Positions 1-9,545 are shown, counted from the first letter of the stretch. The stretch: 64,000 nt of DNA from Mesorhizobium terrae (GCF_008727715.1 NZ_CP044218.1:1364001-1428000), one strand, 5' to 3'. Program-made: numbers and translations. Notes: a model not told the origin generated them from the letters alone.

Positions 1-107
1 GGTCGGGAAGCCGATCCGCCGGTTTCACGACGATCGTATTGCCGATCGCCGTGATGCAGTCGGCGTGCAAGCACCATCGGTCGGTCCCTGTCAGGCCTGA
101 ACAACGA

Positions 108-430
108 TCATCAATCCTCCATCCACCCAGATTCTTGAGCATGTGCGGAATGTGGGCTTGATTGATCGTCAAAACAAGCAGATTAATAATAGTGCTTTGA
201 TCGAGAAAAACTGCGGATCGGAGTACAAGCAGCCACACTACGCTGGACGGTCACGAACCAGCATCGAGCGCGCTGCCGAGCAGCTGCGTCTCGCCCGCAG
301 ACCATCAGAACGGAACACTCAAGGAAGCCTTCGGAACAGCGCCATTCCGCCGCGCGGGGCGCGTGCCGACTGGCGCTGTCCCGCGGCGGGACAATTGACT
401 GTGTCCCTGTGTTCGACGCAAGTGCTCTCA
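108..430 (+). pseudogene. Decayed copy of the hpf-nhaR control region and nhaR 5' end
   Basis: The stretch aligns by eye with 11013-11345. It matches the hpf ribosome-binding site complement (tcctccatccacc), the divergent intergenic region (ggcttgat-gatc-tcaaaa-aagcaga, then gaaaaactgc), and the first part of nhaR, including codons for YKQ-HY and ERAAEQLRLA beside RAAEQLRLA in the intact gene. Frame breaks after the HTH part leave no usable protein. Similarity fades around 425. It lies in the same orientation as the intact copy, so the two form a degenerate direct repeat about 10.9 kb apart. Confidence 0.8.
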
Positions 431-881
431 CGGCATCCTTCTGAACGCTCAAGGGCCGAAAAGCCTTACGCTAGCTGCGCAATCTCAAGCAGACCGTGGA
501 GCGGCTGGGGTAGCGCGCGCAATAAGTGCTCATGACTCACCTCGTGTCAGCCGTCTTGGCTGTCACGAGCTAGGCTCGGCCGGACGGCCTCAGCGGCGTG
601 TGCTGTCGACTACTGTCGCTAGGCATCAGTTTGGTCCCAGACTTGCCCAAGCGCGCCTCAGCGCGCTGGACGGTGTGGCGGCTGGGTAAACTGCCAAGGT
701 CGGCAATGCCAGGGCGCGTGAGGAAAGCCACGCCAGCCGAAGGTAGCTTGCGCCGCGGCCTGTCATGCTGATCGATTGCTTGATGTTGACTTTGCCATCA
801 GGGTCGCGGACCACTGGCGGCTGTTAACCCCCGACAGTCGCCATGTCGGACCGCTTCGGGCGAAAAGGTAAGGAAACCGGC
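431..881. other. No recognisable gene
   Basis: Short open frames occur on both strands but none has a convincing ribosome-binding site, composition or family match. A reverse-strand frame at 626-814 was inspected and not recognised. The stretch probably holds decayed island DNA and the promoter of the lipoprotein genes starting at 882. Confidence 0.4.
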
Positions 882-1007
882 ATGAGGCTTCTGCTCACAT
901 GCGCAACCGTCGCGCTGCTCGCTCTGTCGGCCTGCAACGCGCCTGAGCGTGAGCCTGACGATGACGATCGCACGGAGCAGCGCGGCCAAGACGATGATGA
1001 AGAATAA
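882..1007 (+). CDS. Very small predicted lipoprotein
   Basis: A 41-residue protein begins at an ATG 9 to 16 bases after a purine-rich aaggtaagga stretch. Residues 1-17 form a lipoprotein signal peptide (positive residue, then LLLTCATVALLAL) ending in a lipobox LSAC at 15-18, with Cys18 as the lipidation site. The mature part is only about 23 residues and extremely acidic, with DDDD and DDDEE runs. It stops 3 bases before the start of the next lipoprotein gene, so the two are probably co-transcribed. The family is not recognised; this kind of short acidic lipoprotein is seen as an entericidin-like or anti-toxin peptide in other bacteria, but that is only an analogy. Confidence 0.6.
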   Translation: MRLLLTCATVALLALSACNAPEREPDDDDRTEQRGQDDDEE

Positions 1008-1010
1008 TCA

Positions 1011-1328
1011 ATGAACAGAATGTTGGCCGCTATGTCGCTTCTCTCACTAGCGGCCTGTGACAGCGGCGGCGTCGTCGACCAAAGTATCCGGCGTGGGGTT
1101 CGGCAAAGTGCTGTGCAAGCCTGCACGGCTTGGGTTCCTCAGTCTGAGATCGCGCTGGCGGCGGGGGTCGATCCAGAGCGCCTTTGCGGCTGCGCGGCAG
1201 ATCGCATCTTGGAGGGGAAAGGCGCGTCCGACCTCGCCGATCTGAGGCCGAGCAGCCCAGAACTTCGTGCTGCCGTTGCTCAGTGCGTCGCGGAGGACCA
1301 GACGGCCGAGACAGGTGCAAGAAAATGA
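1011..1328 (+). CDS. Small predicted lipoprotein, function unknown
   Basis: A 105-residue protein with a lipoprotein-type leader: MNRMLAAMSLLSLAAC places a lipobox LAAC at residues 13-16. The mature part holds three further cysteines (ACTAW, LCGCAAD) that could form a disulphide or haem-like CGC cluster, and is alpha-helical with no membrane segment. It follows the 41-residue lipoprotein by 3 bases. I do not recognise the family. The reading frame is uninterrupted and starts right where the preceding stop ends, which favours a real gene. Confidence 0.6.
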   Translation: MNRMLAAMSLLSLAACDSGGVVDQSIRRGVRQSAVQACTAWVPQSEIALAAGVDPERLCGCAADRILEGKGASDLADLRPSSPELRAAVAQCVAEDQTAETGARK

Positions 1329-1586
1329 TCGATCGATTGGACAACCTCGACGCGTCGTCACAGCAGTTGTGACCTACACCGAGTTTGAGAATAGGGCCGC
1401 AGAGCCGAGGAGAGTTGAAGGTGGTCGGAGCTGTTTACGGCCTCGCTACCGGGGAGGTGCGGTGGCAGTGAGAGGGGAAAGAGGCACTGTTGCCGTTCGA
1501 ACGGCCAAGCCTGTAATACACCGAGTGCCTAGCCGTACTGACCCTGCAAGCTTGCGGCCGAATATCGGGCGTGACTTCATTGAAGG

Positions 1587-1865
1587 CTACGTCAGCTTGA
1601 CGGCTCGCACGATCTGCCACGCGGCCAACCCGAGTACGAGCAGGCCAACGGCAATAGTTAGATAACGGGCGGGCGCGAGCCGCGCAACGAAGCCGGCCAG
1701 GGGTGCCGCCGCAAGCCCGCCGACGATCAGCCCGACCACTTCGATAGCGTAGGTTCTGACGTCCACTGGAAGGTTGCCGTGAGCAGGGCAGCCAAGAATG
1801 CCGACGAAATGGCGCTGGTCACGAAGAACTCCGCGCCGCTCACCGTGCCGACTATCCCGCACGCC
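1587..1865 (-). pseudogene. TauE/SafE sulfite-exporter family remnant (C-terminal fragment)
   Basis: Reverse-strand translation gives GTVSGAEFFVTSAISSAF followed by LAALLTA in one frame, then a one-base slip into VRTYAIEVVGLIVGGLAAAP and FVARLAP, ending with a stop at 1587. This is the last two or three membrane segments of a TauE/SafE (DUF81) permease, a family of anion exporters. The 5' two thirds of the gene are missing and the remainder is frameshifted near 1765. The right end abuts the leader of the SulP gene, so the SulP insertion or a rearrangement may have removed the rest. Confidence 0.75.
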
Positions 1866-1929
1866 CATCAACTGGTATGGACGGCCTGCACCGGCAGCGC
1901 GGGTGACAAACTTCAGGAGGAAGTGTGTG

Positions 1930-3642
1930 ATGGCCTCACGCGACATGCCCGGACGCACTCTGCCTGGGGGCTATTCGCTTGCCTTTTTGAAGGGCGACCT
2001 GTCGGGGGGGCTGGTGGCGGGCGTGATCGCGCTGCCATTGGCATTGGCGTTCGGCGTTCAATCGGGGCTCGGCGCAGCCGCAGGCCTCTACGGTGCCATC
2101 GCGCTTGGGATCCTTGCTGCGGCGCTTGGCGGCACCCGTACGCAGGCATCGGGTCCGACCGGACCGATGACCGTCGTCTCAGCCTCCGTGGTGGCGACGG
2201 CTATCGCGACGACCGGCAGCGTGGAAGCGGGGCTGGGCATCGCTCTGCTGGCTTTCCTTTGCGGCGGCATCCTGCAAGTCGTGCTCGGACTTGTTGGCGT
2301 CGGTAAGTACGTCAAGTTCTTCCCCTATCCCGTTGTATCAGGCTTCATGAGCGGCGTCGGACTGATCATTATCGTGCTTCAGATCTGGCCGTTCCTCGGA
2401 TCTGCGTCGCCGAAATCGCCGCTGGAGGTCTTCACCCGCATCGCCGAACCGATCGCCGCCGTGAACTGGAGCGCGGTGATGCTGGGGGCGATCACCGTAG
2501 CGGTGTACTATCTGTTCCCGCGTGTGACCAAAGCGGTGCCAAACGTGCTCGTGGCCCTCCTGGTGGGCACGTTGGTCGCTGTTTTCGCGGACCTAGACGT
2601 GCCCAATGTGGGTGCAATTCCCAGCGCTATTCCCGGGCTGCAGCTGGACCAGATGTTCTCGGTGTCGCCCGAGCACTATCCGCTCATCATCGGGTTCGGC
2701 GTCACCCTGGCACTGCTCGGTTCAATCGATTCCCTGCTGACCTCGGTGATCGCCGATAACATCACCAAGACCAAGCATGACAGCCGGCGCGAACTGATCG
2801 GACAAGGCATCGGGAACAGCGTCGCGGCGATCTTCGGTGGCATCCCAGGCGCCGGCGCGACGAAGGGAACGGTGGTCAACATCAACGCTGGCGGAACGAC
2901 GCGGCTGTCCGGCGTTGTGCATGGCCTGTTCCTGCTGGCCGTGCTCCTCGGGCTCGGCCGGTTCGCCGGCTACATACCCCTAAGCGTTCTCGCCGGGCTC
3001 CTGATTCCGGTCGGCCTCTCCATCATAGACTACAAGGGCTTCCGGCATCTCGTCCGGATACCCCGTGCCGACGCCGCCGTGCTGCTCATCGTCATGGGTA
3101 TGACCGTGTTCGGAAACCTCATCCATGCCGTCGCGATCGGCGTGGTCCTGGCCAGCATTCTGTTCATGAAGAAGATGAGCGACCTGACCGAGGCGAACTC
3201 CCATGTCGGCGAACTCACCGATCAGCCTTGGGCCGATGAAGAGAAGGCACTCGACGCCCATCCAGGGCAAATCTACATCAAGCACATGTACGGACCGCTC
3301 TTCTTCGGCTCCGCATCGCGGTTCCAGGAGATGGCGAGCACGGTCGACGCGAACGCCGCGCTGCTGGTGATCCGCATGGAAGAGGTTCCCTATGTCGACC
3401 AGTCAGGGCTTTACGCACTGGAGCAGGTCGCCTTCGACCTGCGCCAGAAGGGCGCTCAGGTGGCCCTCACAGGCGTTCAGGAACAGCCCCTCGCCATGCT
3501 GCGGGACCTGAAGATTGTCCCTGACCTGATCAGCGAGGACATGCTGTTCGCCGACATGGAGTCGGTGAGCGATTGGCTGAAACGCCGCGGGCCGCCGGCC
3601 CGCGAAGATGGAGACGCCATCGCCCCCGTTGGAGCGACTTGA
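1930..3642 (+). CDS. SulP-family anion (probable bicarbonate) transporter with STAS domain
   Basis: A 570-residue inner-membrane protein with the SulP layout: about 12 hydrophobic segments over residues 15-420, then a cytoplasmic STAS domain at about 440-545 (IRMEEVPYVDQSGLYALEQV). Start ATG 1930 follows an aggagg site at 1917; an upstream extension to 1798 would run through the antisense TauE remnant and is rejected. SulP proteins carry sulfate, bicarbonate or C4-dicarboxylates. Here a beta-carbonic anhydrase starts 15 bases downstream, the usual partner of bicarbonate-type (BicA-like) SulPs, so inorganic carbon or pH homeostasis is the likely role. Substrate cannot be fixed from sequence. 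Confidence 0.88.
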   Translation: MASRDMPGRTLPGGYSLAFLKGDLSGGLVAGVIALPLALAFGVQSGLGAAAGLYGAIALGILAAALGGTRTQASGPTGPMTVVSASVVATAIATTGSVEAGLGIALLAFLCGGILQVVLGLVGVGKYVKFFPYPVVSGFMSGVGLIIIVLQIWPFLGSASPKSPLEVFTRIAEPIAAVNWSAVMLGAITVAVYYLFPRVTKAVPNVLVALLVGTLVAVFADLDVPNVGAIPSAIPGLQLDQMFSVSPEHYPLIIGFGVTLALLGSIDSLLTSVIADNITKTKHDSRRELIGQGIGNSVAAIFGGIPGAGATKGTVVNINAGGTTRLSGVVHGLFLLAVLLGLGRFAGYIPLSVLAGLLIPVGLSIIDYKGFRHLVRIPRADAAVLLIVMGMTVFGNLIHAVAIGVVLASILFMKKMSDLTEANSHVGELTDQPWADEEKALDAHPGQIYIKHMYGPLFFGSASRFQEMASTVDANAALLVIRMEEVPYVDQSGLYALEQVAFDLRQKGAQVALTGVQEQPLAMLRDLKIVPDLISEDMLFADMESVSDWLKRRGPPAREDGDAIAPVGAT

Positions 3643-3657
3643 TCAAAGGAGAAAGCA

Positions 3658-4332
3658 ATGAATACCGCGTCCGAAATAGCCAACGGAGAAAAGCAGGGCC
3701 TCGTCGAGGAGGTCCTCACCAAGGAGGAGCAGGCGAGCCTGACGCCGGACAGGGTAATCGCCCTGCTCACGGAGGGTAACGACCGCTTTGTGAGTGGCGA
3801 AGTGACGCTCCGCAACCACAACGAACAGATCCGCCGCGCAGTCGCGGGTCAGTATCCGAAGGCGGTGGTGCTGTCCTGTCTCGATTCGAGGATCCCGGTT
3901 GAGGATGTGTTCGACCGGGGGATAGGTGACATGTTCGTGGCGCGAGTGGCAGGCAACACCATCAACGTCGACATCCTCGGCAGCATGGAGTTCGCGTGCA
4001 AGGTCGCGGGCGCCAAGCTCGTCGTCGTCATGGGTCACGAGCTTTGCGGTGCGGTCATGGGGGCTATCGACGGCGTCCAGATGGGTCATATTACCGCCCT
4101 ACTGGGTAAGATCCGGCCGGCGACGCTCAGAACGGACGGCTTCGAAGGCGCCCGAACCAGCGCAAATACCGAGTATGTCCGCTGGGTCGCCGAGCAGAAC
4201 GTCAGGCTGGGGGTCGAGCGCGTGCGCGCCGAAAGCGCCATCTTGGCCGAGATGGAACAGGCTGGAGAAATCAAGATCGTCGGAGCGATGTACGCGATGG
4301 AGACTGGCGAGGTCGAGTTCTTGACTGCCTGA
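3658..4332 (+). CDS. can: Beta-carbonic anhydrase
   Basis: A 224-residue zinc enzyme interconverting CO2 and bicarbonate. The three zinc ligands and catalytic dyad are visible: CLDSR (Cys74, Asp76, Arg78) and GHELCG (His127, Cys130). The N-terminal helices before the core are typical of bacterial beta-class enzymes. A ribosome-binding site (aaaggaga) precedes ATG 3658, which lies 15 bases after the SulP stop, so the two genes form an operon. Coupling suggests that imported bicarbonate is converted near the membrane, or that the enzyme keeps the SulP substrate gradient. Gene symbol is by family only. Confidence 0.92.
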   Translation: MNTASEIANGEKQGLVEEVLTKEEQASLTPDRVIALLTEGNDRFVSGEVTLRNHNEQIRRAVAGQYPKAVVLSCLDSRIPVEDVFDRGIGDMFVARVAGNTINVDILGSMEFACKVAGAKLVVVMGHELCGAVMGAIDGVQMGHITALLGKIRPATLRTDGFEGARTSANTEYVRWVAEQNVRLGVERVRAESAILAEMEQAGEIKIVGAMYAMETGEVEFLTA

Positions 4333-4807
4333 ATTGTGGCAGGCCGTTCGCGCGGGGTGATGCACTACAGTGCAGTCGTCCGTTCCAGTGCTGCCCTGTT
4401 AGTGTCAGGCCACCGGCACAGGCCGCGCGCAAGAACTCGACGTCCGGGCGGGCGAAACAAGCGGCCATGCATTCCTGAGAAGGAGCACAACTGCACCGCT
4501 TCGAGTCCCCGCGGCAGATAAATGGGAAAGAACAGAGCAATGTCGAGCTCGGACTAATAGCCTCCGACCTGACCTCCCGCTCGGACCGGACGTTAGGCAG
4601 GGCGCAACTTCTCGGAAATGCTCTGATCTTAGCGCATGTTGTCGCAGGAGAAGAGAGGCTGACCGATACGACCCGAGCACGCTTGCATGCGCACAGCTCC
4701 CTTCCTCCGATAGGCGAGGCGTCCCATAGCGGTGGAATGAGCGGGAGCGAATGGCGCTTTTGCCCAACAAACCCGTGACACCGTGAAGCGTTAGGAGACA
4801 AAGCGGC
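4333..4807. other. 475-base gap before the CaCA antiporter
   Basis: No gene is recognised here. The translated frames on both strands are arginine/serine-rich shadows without start signals. The region must carry the promoter of the gene at 4808, and a taggaga ribosome-binding site lies at 4791-4798. No clear terminator for the carbonic anhydrase was found by eye. Confidence 0.4.
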
Positions 4808-5809
4808 GTGGACATCGCACTGCTCCTCATCGGAGGTCTGGCGCTGCTCATCGGGGGCGGGGAGCTGCTGGTGCGCGGATCGGTCAGGCTGGCGGAGCAG
4901 ATGGGCGTGTCGCCCCTGTTAATCGGGCTGACACTGGTCGGCTTCGGCACGTCGACGCCCGAGCTGGTGACCAGCGTACAGGCGGCTCTGATCGGATCGT
5001 CCGGCATTGCGGTCGGCAATATTGTCGGATCGAATATCGCCAACATTTTGCTGATCCTCGGCTTATCGGCTGTGATCTTTCCGTTGGCAGTGCAGACGAA
5101 CGCGTTGAAACGAGATGGTCTGTTCGTGGTTGTGACGGCGCTCATGTTTCTGGTGGTTGGCTGGACGGTAGGGCTGGAGCGTTGGGTCGGCGGCGCCTTC
5201 GTGCTCGGTCTTGTGGTCTACATGGCCTACGCGTACCGGCAGGAGCGCACGGTGGCCGCCGTTGCGGGCGACCATACTGCCGCGTTCGAGAAAGCTGAAG
5301 CCATTGAAGGCGTCGATTCGGCGCTCCGCCCGGCCGCGCCGCGCGACCGCGGGGCACCATCATGGCTCAAACCTGTGGCCATCGCGATCGTGGGACTGGT
5401 GGCGATCATCTTCGGCGGGCGGCTGCTCGTCGACGGCGCGGTCGAACTCGCGCGCGTCCTTGAGCTGTCAGAGGCGTTGATCGGACTCACGATCGTCGCT
5501 GTGGGGACTTCGATGCCGGAGCTTGTCACCTCGTTGGTCGCGGCCGTTCGCCGGCAGTCTGACGTCGCGCTCGGCAATGTGCTCGGCTCCAACATCTACA
5601 ACATACTCGGCATCGGCGGCTTCACTGCTTTGATCGCGCCTACGCCAGTGCCGGAGCGAATTGCCCAGTTTGACATGCCCGCGATGCTCGTCGCCTCCGG
5701 GCTGTTAATGCTTTTCGCTTGGACGGGCCGGAAGATCAGCCGTGCCGAAGGCGCTACGTTCTGCGGAATCTATCTGGCCTACGTCGCTTGGATCATTTCT
5801 GCCTCGTAA
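4808..5809 (+). CDS. CaCA-family calcium/sodium antiporter (YrbG-like)
   Basis: A 333-residue inner-membrane exchanger with about ten hydrophobic segments. The two inverted alpha-repeats that define the family are both intact: GFGTSTPELVTS with GNIVGSNIANI (residues 45-80) and AVGTSMPELVTS with GNVLGSNIYNI (around 235-275). The acidic residue in each PELVTS motif binds the cation. Start is GTG 4808 after taggaga. In this island it stands between two putative Na+-linked bicarbonate systems and an nhaR regulator, so it may help set Na+ balance; that link is inference. Confidence 0.88.
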   Translation: MDIALLLIGGLALLIGGGELLVRGSVRLAEQMGVSPLLIGLTLVGFGTSTPELVTSVQAALIGSSGIAVGNIVGSNIANILLILGLSAVIFPLAVQTNALKRDGLFVVVTALMFLVVGWTVGLERWVGGAFVLGLVVYMAYAYRQERTVAAVAGDHTAAFEKAEAIEGVDSALRPAAPRDRGAPSWLKPVAIAIVGLVAIIFGGRLLVDGAVELARVLELSEALIGLTIVAVGTSMPELVTSLVAAVRRQSDVALGNVLGSNIYNILGIGGFTALIAPTPVPERIAQFDMPAMLVASGLLMLFAWTGRKISRAEGATFCGIYLAYVAWIISAS

Positions 5810-5884
5810 AAGCCCACCCGAGTGGCTCGGGCTCGACGTGCAAGCGCGCTTTCCATTCCGGATACGGCCCGCCGATCCGACCAT

Positions 5885-6060
5885 CACTGTCGAGGAGGTC
5901 GCCCAGCAGCTCGCGCCAGGCGCTGATCGTCGAAAATGTCGATCGCACCCCCGGTCTGCGCCAGCGCATCCATTACGGCCTGTTCGAGCGTTGGCGCGCC
6001 TTCGAACGGCGCAATCGCAAACAGACCCGATGGGAGATCGGGATGGAGGAATGGGTCTAG
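5885..6060 (+). pseudogene. Inverted C-terminal fragment of a phage tail protein
   Basis: The plus strand encodes QALIVENVDRTPG, then RIHYGLFERWRAFERR and a terminal TRWEIGMEEWV before a stop at 6058-6060. Rearranged phage tail proteins found in sphingomonad-type prophages end with a similar HYGLF...TRW...EEWV signature, as I recall the family. The rest of such a protein lies on the opposite strand at 6290-7086, so this piece looks inverted relative to its parent. No start codon or ribosome-binding site fits it. Confidence 0.45.
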
Positions 6061-6289
6061 ACCGGCTGGTTGAGAAGACTCTTTGCGACGCGTAAGCGAC
6101 CGCTTAGAAGCCTCTCAATGCAAAACCGGAGTGCTCCAGAATCTCTTGTCAAAGACTCCAGCAATTCGTGTCACGCTACAGCAGCGAAGCGAGCCACGGC
6201 CCGGCTGATTGTCGTTGCTGGGGAGAGGGGGCGGCGCTCCCTTTCCCCATGCCAGCGCGTCCGCGCCGGCAGGATTCGGCCGAAATCCG

Positions 6290-7086
6290 CGTCAGAGATT
6301 CTCGGTCCCGCCATGTGGATCGTCACCGGCAGGCCGAGACCGTTCGCGGGCTCGGGGAGCGAAGCGAGTAGAGCCACGGTGCCGCGCAGCGGCAGGCGCA
6401 TCACCGCTCAATCGGGTCGCGCATAAGCGAGCTGCGCCCGCCCGGTATATGCCGGTAGAGCGTCGACGGCTGCACTCCGAGTCGCCGCGATCGAGCGCGA
6501 GGTCTTCGAGCTGGTCGGCCTCCGCTTCGCTCAGGTCGCCCAGCGTGAAATTCAGGTGCCGTTTGCGCGCGCCCTCGACGATCGAGAAGCCGCCCGACAG
6601 CAACGGCGTCACGGAGCCCGTGTCGATCGGGCGACGCCCCGCGCCCCATTCCTGACCGAGGGCGGGCCGAAACGCCTTTCCAACCATCACGATCCCGGCG
6701 CTGATCGGCTGGCCGGTGGGTTGGGTGACGTCGAAATGAAGGTACCGGGCGTTGACCGGCTCGGCGAAGCACCAGATGTTATTTGCGGTGTCGATCGGTC
6801 GGCCGACGACGTTGAAACACCGTCCCCAGGCGCGCGGCTTCAACATCCCGTCCCATTCCGCCGGGCCTTCGATCCCGCCCGTGCCCGCGAACCGATCGAC
6901 CAGCAACGGTCGCTTCAGATCGGCGGTATCGTCAGCCAACGCGATCCGCAGCACGCCGCCATCGACCGACGCGTCCAGCACCTTGCCGACCGTGGCGATC
7001 GGCGGGAGGGCGAGATCGGCGTTCTCGGGCCCGATCCGCACCGTGATCGGCGCGTCGGTCCAGATCAGTGAGGCGAGCGTATCCAA
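6290..7086 (-). pseudogene. Phage tail/baseplate-type protein, truncated and probably internally fused
   Basis: From ATG 7086 the frame encodes about 235 convincing residues. The N-terminal half contains GTGGIEGPAEWDGMLKPRAW and RCFNVVGRPIDTANNIWCF, and the C-terminal half contains RYLHFDVTQPTGQPISAGI and EWGAGRRPIDTGSVTPLLSG, then a DLSEAEADQLEDLALDRGDS segment. The two halves resemble separate prophage tail proteins joined at about residue 115. After LDRGDS the frame becomes arginine-rich nonsense and runs to 6292. A further reverse-strand stretch to about 6170 is degraded. Assignment is from memory of prophage proteins, not a search. Confidence 0.5.
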
Positions 7087-7563
7087 CGCCGCATTGCTGC
7101 CCGGTGCCTATCGCGTCGATATACCTTCGTATATCATAGGAGTTGTTTCGGCCGTTGCTCTCAGGATTTCCGCGCGGTTCATCTGGTAAACTGCGTGTAT
7201 CAGGCCGAGTTGCTGCCAACCCGTGTCGCGCGGCAAGTCGTCCTCGACGCACCAGCGACATTCAGTGCGACCCATGGCAGGATTGACGTGCCAGTGTGAA
7301 TGCGGCCGGGGCGCAAGCTGCCGATCCAGCACCTTGGCGGTGCCGGCAGCTGTGGGCTGACGGTGACCGCCAGTCGCATGCGAACGAGAATATACAGGGT
7401 TCTTTTGACGCACCGCTGGCGCGCAAAACCCCTGAATGGATGCGAGTTTGAAGATCATGGCTCTCTCCGTGCCGGCCGCAAAGACCACCAGCCCATAGCC
7501 GTTGATGATCATTGGCGTTGTCGTCCTGGCTCTCCGCCGTCGCGCAGCAGTCGACGCGACACC
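7087..7563. other. Gap holding an unrecognised reverse-strand frame
   Basis: A 134-codon reverse frame spans 7108-7512, with a CRWC motif and a plausible second half (GWQQLGLIHAVYQMNRAEI), but its first half looks like non-coding sequence and no ribosome-binding site is evident. It may be a remnant. The stretch also receives the transcript end of the stress operon, whose last gene stops at 7564. Confidence 0.3.
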
Positions 7564-8412
7564 TCAATGCGACAGGAGCACCGGCGATGGCGGGTGGGCG
7601 ATGATGGTCTTCGTCGCGCCACCCAGGATGAAGTCGCGCAGGCGGGAGTGCCCGTAGGCCCCCATCACGAGCAGGTCGATTGCATGCGCGGTCGTATATT
7701 CTTTGAGAGCTTGCCCGATCGTCCGCCCGGCGGCCTCTTCCTCCTCCAGGACAACCTCGATGCCATGAAAGGCGAGATGCTTCGCCAGGTCCGCGCTTGA
7801 GTGGTTCGTATCAATCGTCTTTTCCTGTGTGATCGTCACCACCCGCACCGTCTTGGCACGCTCCAGGATCGGGAGGGCATCGGCCACCGCCCGTGCCGCG
7901 GCCCGGCTGAAATCCCAAGCCACTCCGACGACGTCGAAAGACAAGGAACCACTGCGTTCTGGTACTTCGGGGAGGATAATCGTGGGGCGTCCAGAGCCGA
8001 ATATCACGCTCTCGGCGACATATTGCTGAAGCGTCGCCTGCTCGCCGATCGGGATCATCGTGATATCGTGCATCCTGGCATGTTCGGTCACGATGGCCGC
8101 CAGCTGCGAGGTCGTGCACGACTCGACGATCTGCTCGTGTGGAACGCCGCGCTTCGTCGCCATGCCTTTGAACGTGCTGATCAGAGCCTGGGCATTGGCC
8201 GCGCTTTTCTGCCGCTCGGCCGCAACCATTCCCGGGATGTCGAGCAGCGTATTCGCAAGCACGTTACGGGCGGTCGGAATCTCTATTTTGAAAGTGAGCG
8301 CTGAGATGCGCGCGTCCAGCGCCCCGGCGAAGACGACAGCTTGCTCGATTGCCGCGGCCGACGTCGGCTCCGGATAGCTGCTCAACTGGAGCAAGGCGTC
8401 CTTGAAAGCCAT
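7564..8412 (-). CDS. Tandem universal stress protein (UspA family)
   Basis: A 282-residue cytoplasmic protein with two Usp folds, about 1-150 and 155-282. The second carries the ATP-binding signature: VMGAYGHSRLRDFILGGATK (GxxGx9G) followed by PSPVLLSH. The first domain lacks the full glycine motif (IPIGEQATLQ instead), so only the C-terminal domain is likely to bind nucleotide. It is the last gene of the reverse-strand operon that begins with hpf at 11017. Usp proteins act in starvation, oxidative and membrane-energy stress. Confidence 0.9.
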   Translation of the reverse strand: MAFKDALLQLSSYPEPTSAAAIEQAVVFAGALDARISALTFKIEIPTARNVLANTLLDIPGMVAAERQKSAANAQALISTFKGMATKRGVPHEQIVESCTTSQLAAIVTEHARMHDITMIPIGEQATLQQYVAESVIFGSGRPTIILPEVPERSGSLSFDVVGVAWDFSRAAARAVADALPILERAKTVRVVTITQEKTIDTNHSSADLAKHLAFHGIEVVLEEEEAAGRTIGQALKEYTTAHAIDLLVMGAYGHSRLRDFILGGATKTIIAHPPSPVLLSH

Positions 8413-8488
8413 TCTTCTTATCTCCTCAATTGATCTGCTGCTTCACATTGACCGCATCACACGGCTCACCTTGCGTCCGCTTTCATCT

Positions 8489-9379
8489 TCACCTTGCAAA
8501 TTCCTTATCCGCGTTTTCCAACGCTGCGATCCGCTCTTCCAAAGCCGGATGCGTTCTGAACAGGCGCATCAGTCCGCCCCGTGCCGTCCCCGAAATGCCG
8601 AATGCGGCCATCTTGTCCGGCAGAGACGCCGGCTGCAGCGCCGCCAAACGGCGCAGGGCGGCGATCATGTGCCGCCGGCCGGCGAGCTCGGCGCCACCCC
8701 GGTCGGCGCGGAATTCCCGCTGGCGGGAGAACCACAAGACGATGATCGATGCGAGGACGCCAAGCAGTAATTCGGCGACAATCATCGTGACGAAGAAAGC
8801 AGGACCGTGACCGCTCTCGGTCCTGAACACCACCCGGTCAACCACATGGCCGATCACCCGCGACAGGAACATGACGAAGGTGTTGACCACGCCCTGGATG
8901 AGCGCCATCGTCACCATGTCGCCATTGGCGGCGTGCGACACCTCGTGCCCGAGCACCGCCTCGGCCTCTTCCCGGCTCATCTGCTGCAAGAGGCCAGTCG
9001 ACACGGCGATGAGGGAGGCATTCTTGCTCATGCCGGGGGCAAAGGCGTTCACCTCCGGCGAGTCGTAGACCGCAACCTCGGGCATCTTGATGCCGGCGAC
9101 CTGGGCCTGGCGGGCGACGGTTTGCACCAGCCACTGTTCCATCGGCGTCTTCGGTTGGGAGATGACCTGGGCGCCGACCGCACGCTTGGCCGTCCATTTC
9201 GAGAGGGCAAGGGAAATGAAGGCGCCGCCGAAGCCGAAGACGGCCGCGAAGATGAGCAAAGCGTTGAGATTGAGGCCCTGTTCGTTGAGGTAGGGTTCGA
9301 CCCCCAGCAAGCGCAGGGTGATCGACAGCACCAGCACCACGGCCAAATTGGTTGCCAGAAAAAGCGCAATGCGTTTCAC
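8489..9379 (-). CDS. htpX: HtpX-type M48 membrane metalloprotease
   Basis: A 296-residue protease for misfolded inner-membrane proteins. Two N-terminal membrane helices (about 5-25 and 38-60) precede the zinc site HEVSH at 145-149; a downstream [11 protein letters not shown] supplies the third ligand Glu and the conserved Asp. Two further hydrophobic segments lie between (about 155-215), as in HtpX. The length matches the family. It is located in the stress operon between the zinc-ribbon gene and usp. Most rhizobia have a core htpX elsewhere, so this may be an extra island copy; that needs the whole genome. Confidence 0.92.
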   Translation of the reverse strand: MKRIALFLATNLAVVLVLSITLRLLGVEPYLNEQGLNLNALLIFAAVFGFGGAFISLALSKWTAKRAVGAQVISQPKTPMEQWLVQTVARQAQVAGIKMPEVAVYDSPEVNAFAPGMSKNASLIAVSTGLLQQMSREEAEAVLGHEVSHAANGDMVTMALIQGVVNTFVMFLSRVIGHVVDRVVFRTESGHGPAFFVTMIVAELLLGVLASIIVLWFSRQREFRADRGGAELAGRRHMIAALRRLAALQPASLPDKMAAFGISGTARGGLMRLFRTHPALEERIAALENADKEFAR

Positions 9380-9545
9380 CCGGCGCTCCTCACGAAATGT
9401 CTGCGACCAGAATCTTCATAGTCCCACGCGCCCAACTCGGCGTAGCGGCGAAGCGATTGACCTCTTGCCGCTGCGCCTGAAGCGCTGATGCTCCACGTCT
9501 GCCGTCGTCGTCCGGCCATCCGCGTGGCGCGCACGGCGCTTCCCC

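Noticed and set aside
1..75. Reverse-strand peptide AIGNTIVVKPADRLPD resembling an aldehyde dehydrogenase segment
   Set aside because: Too short at the window edge to support a gene call; could be checked with the sequence to the left.
1798..1929. N-terminal extension of the SulP protein by 44 residues
   Set aside because: The stretch is antisense to the TauE/SafE remnant, and an aggagg site sits right before ATG 1930.
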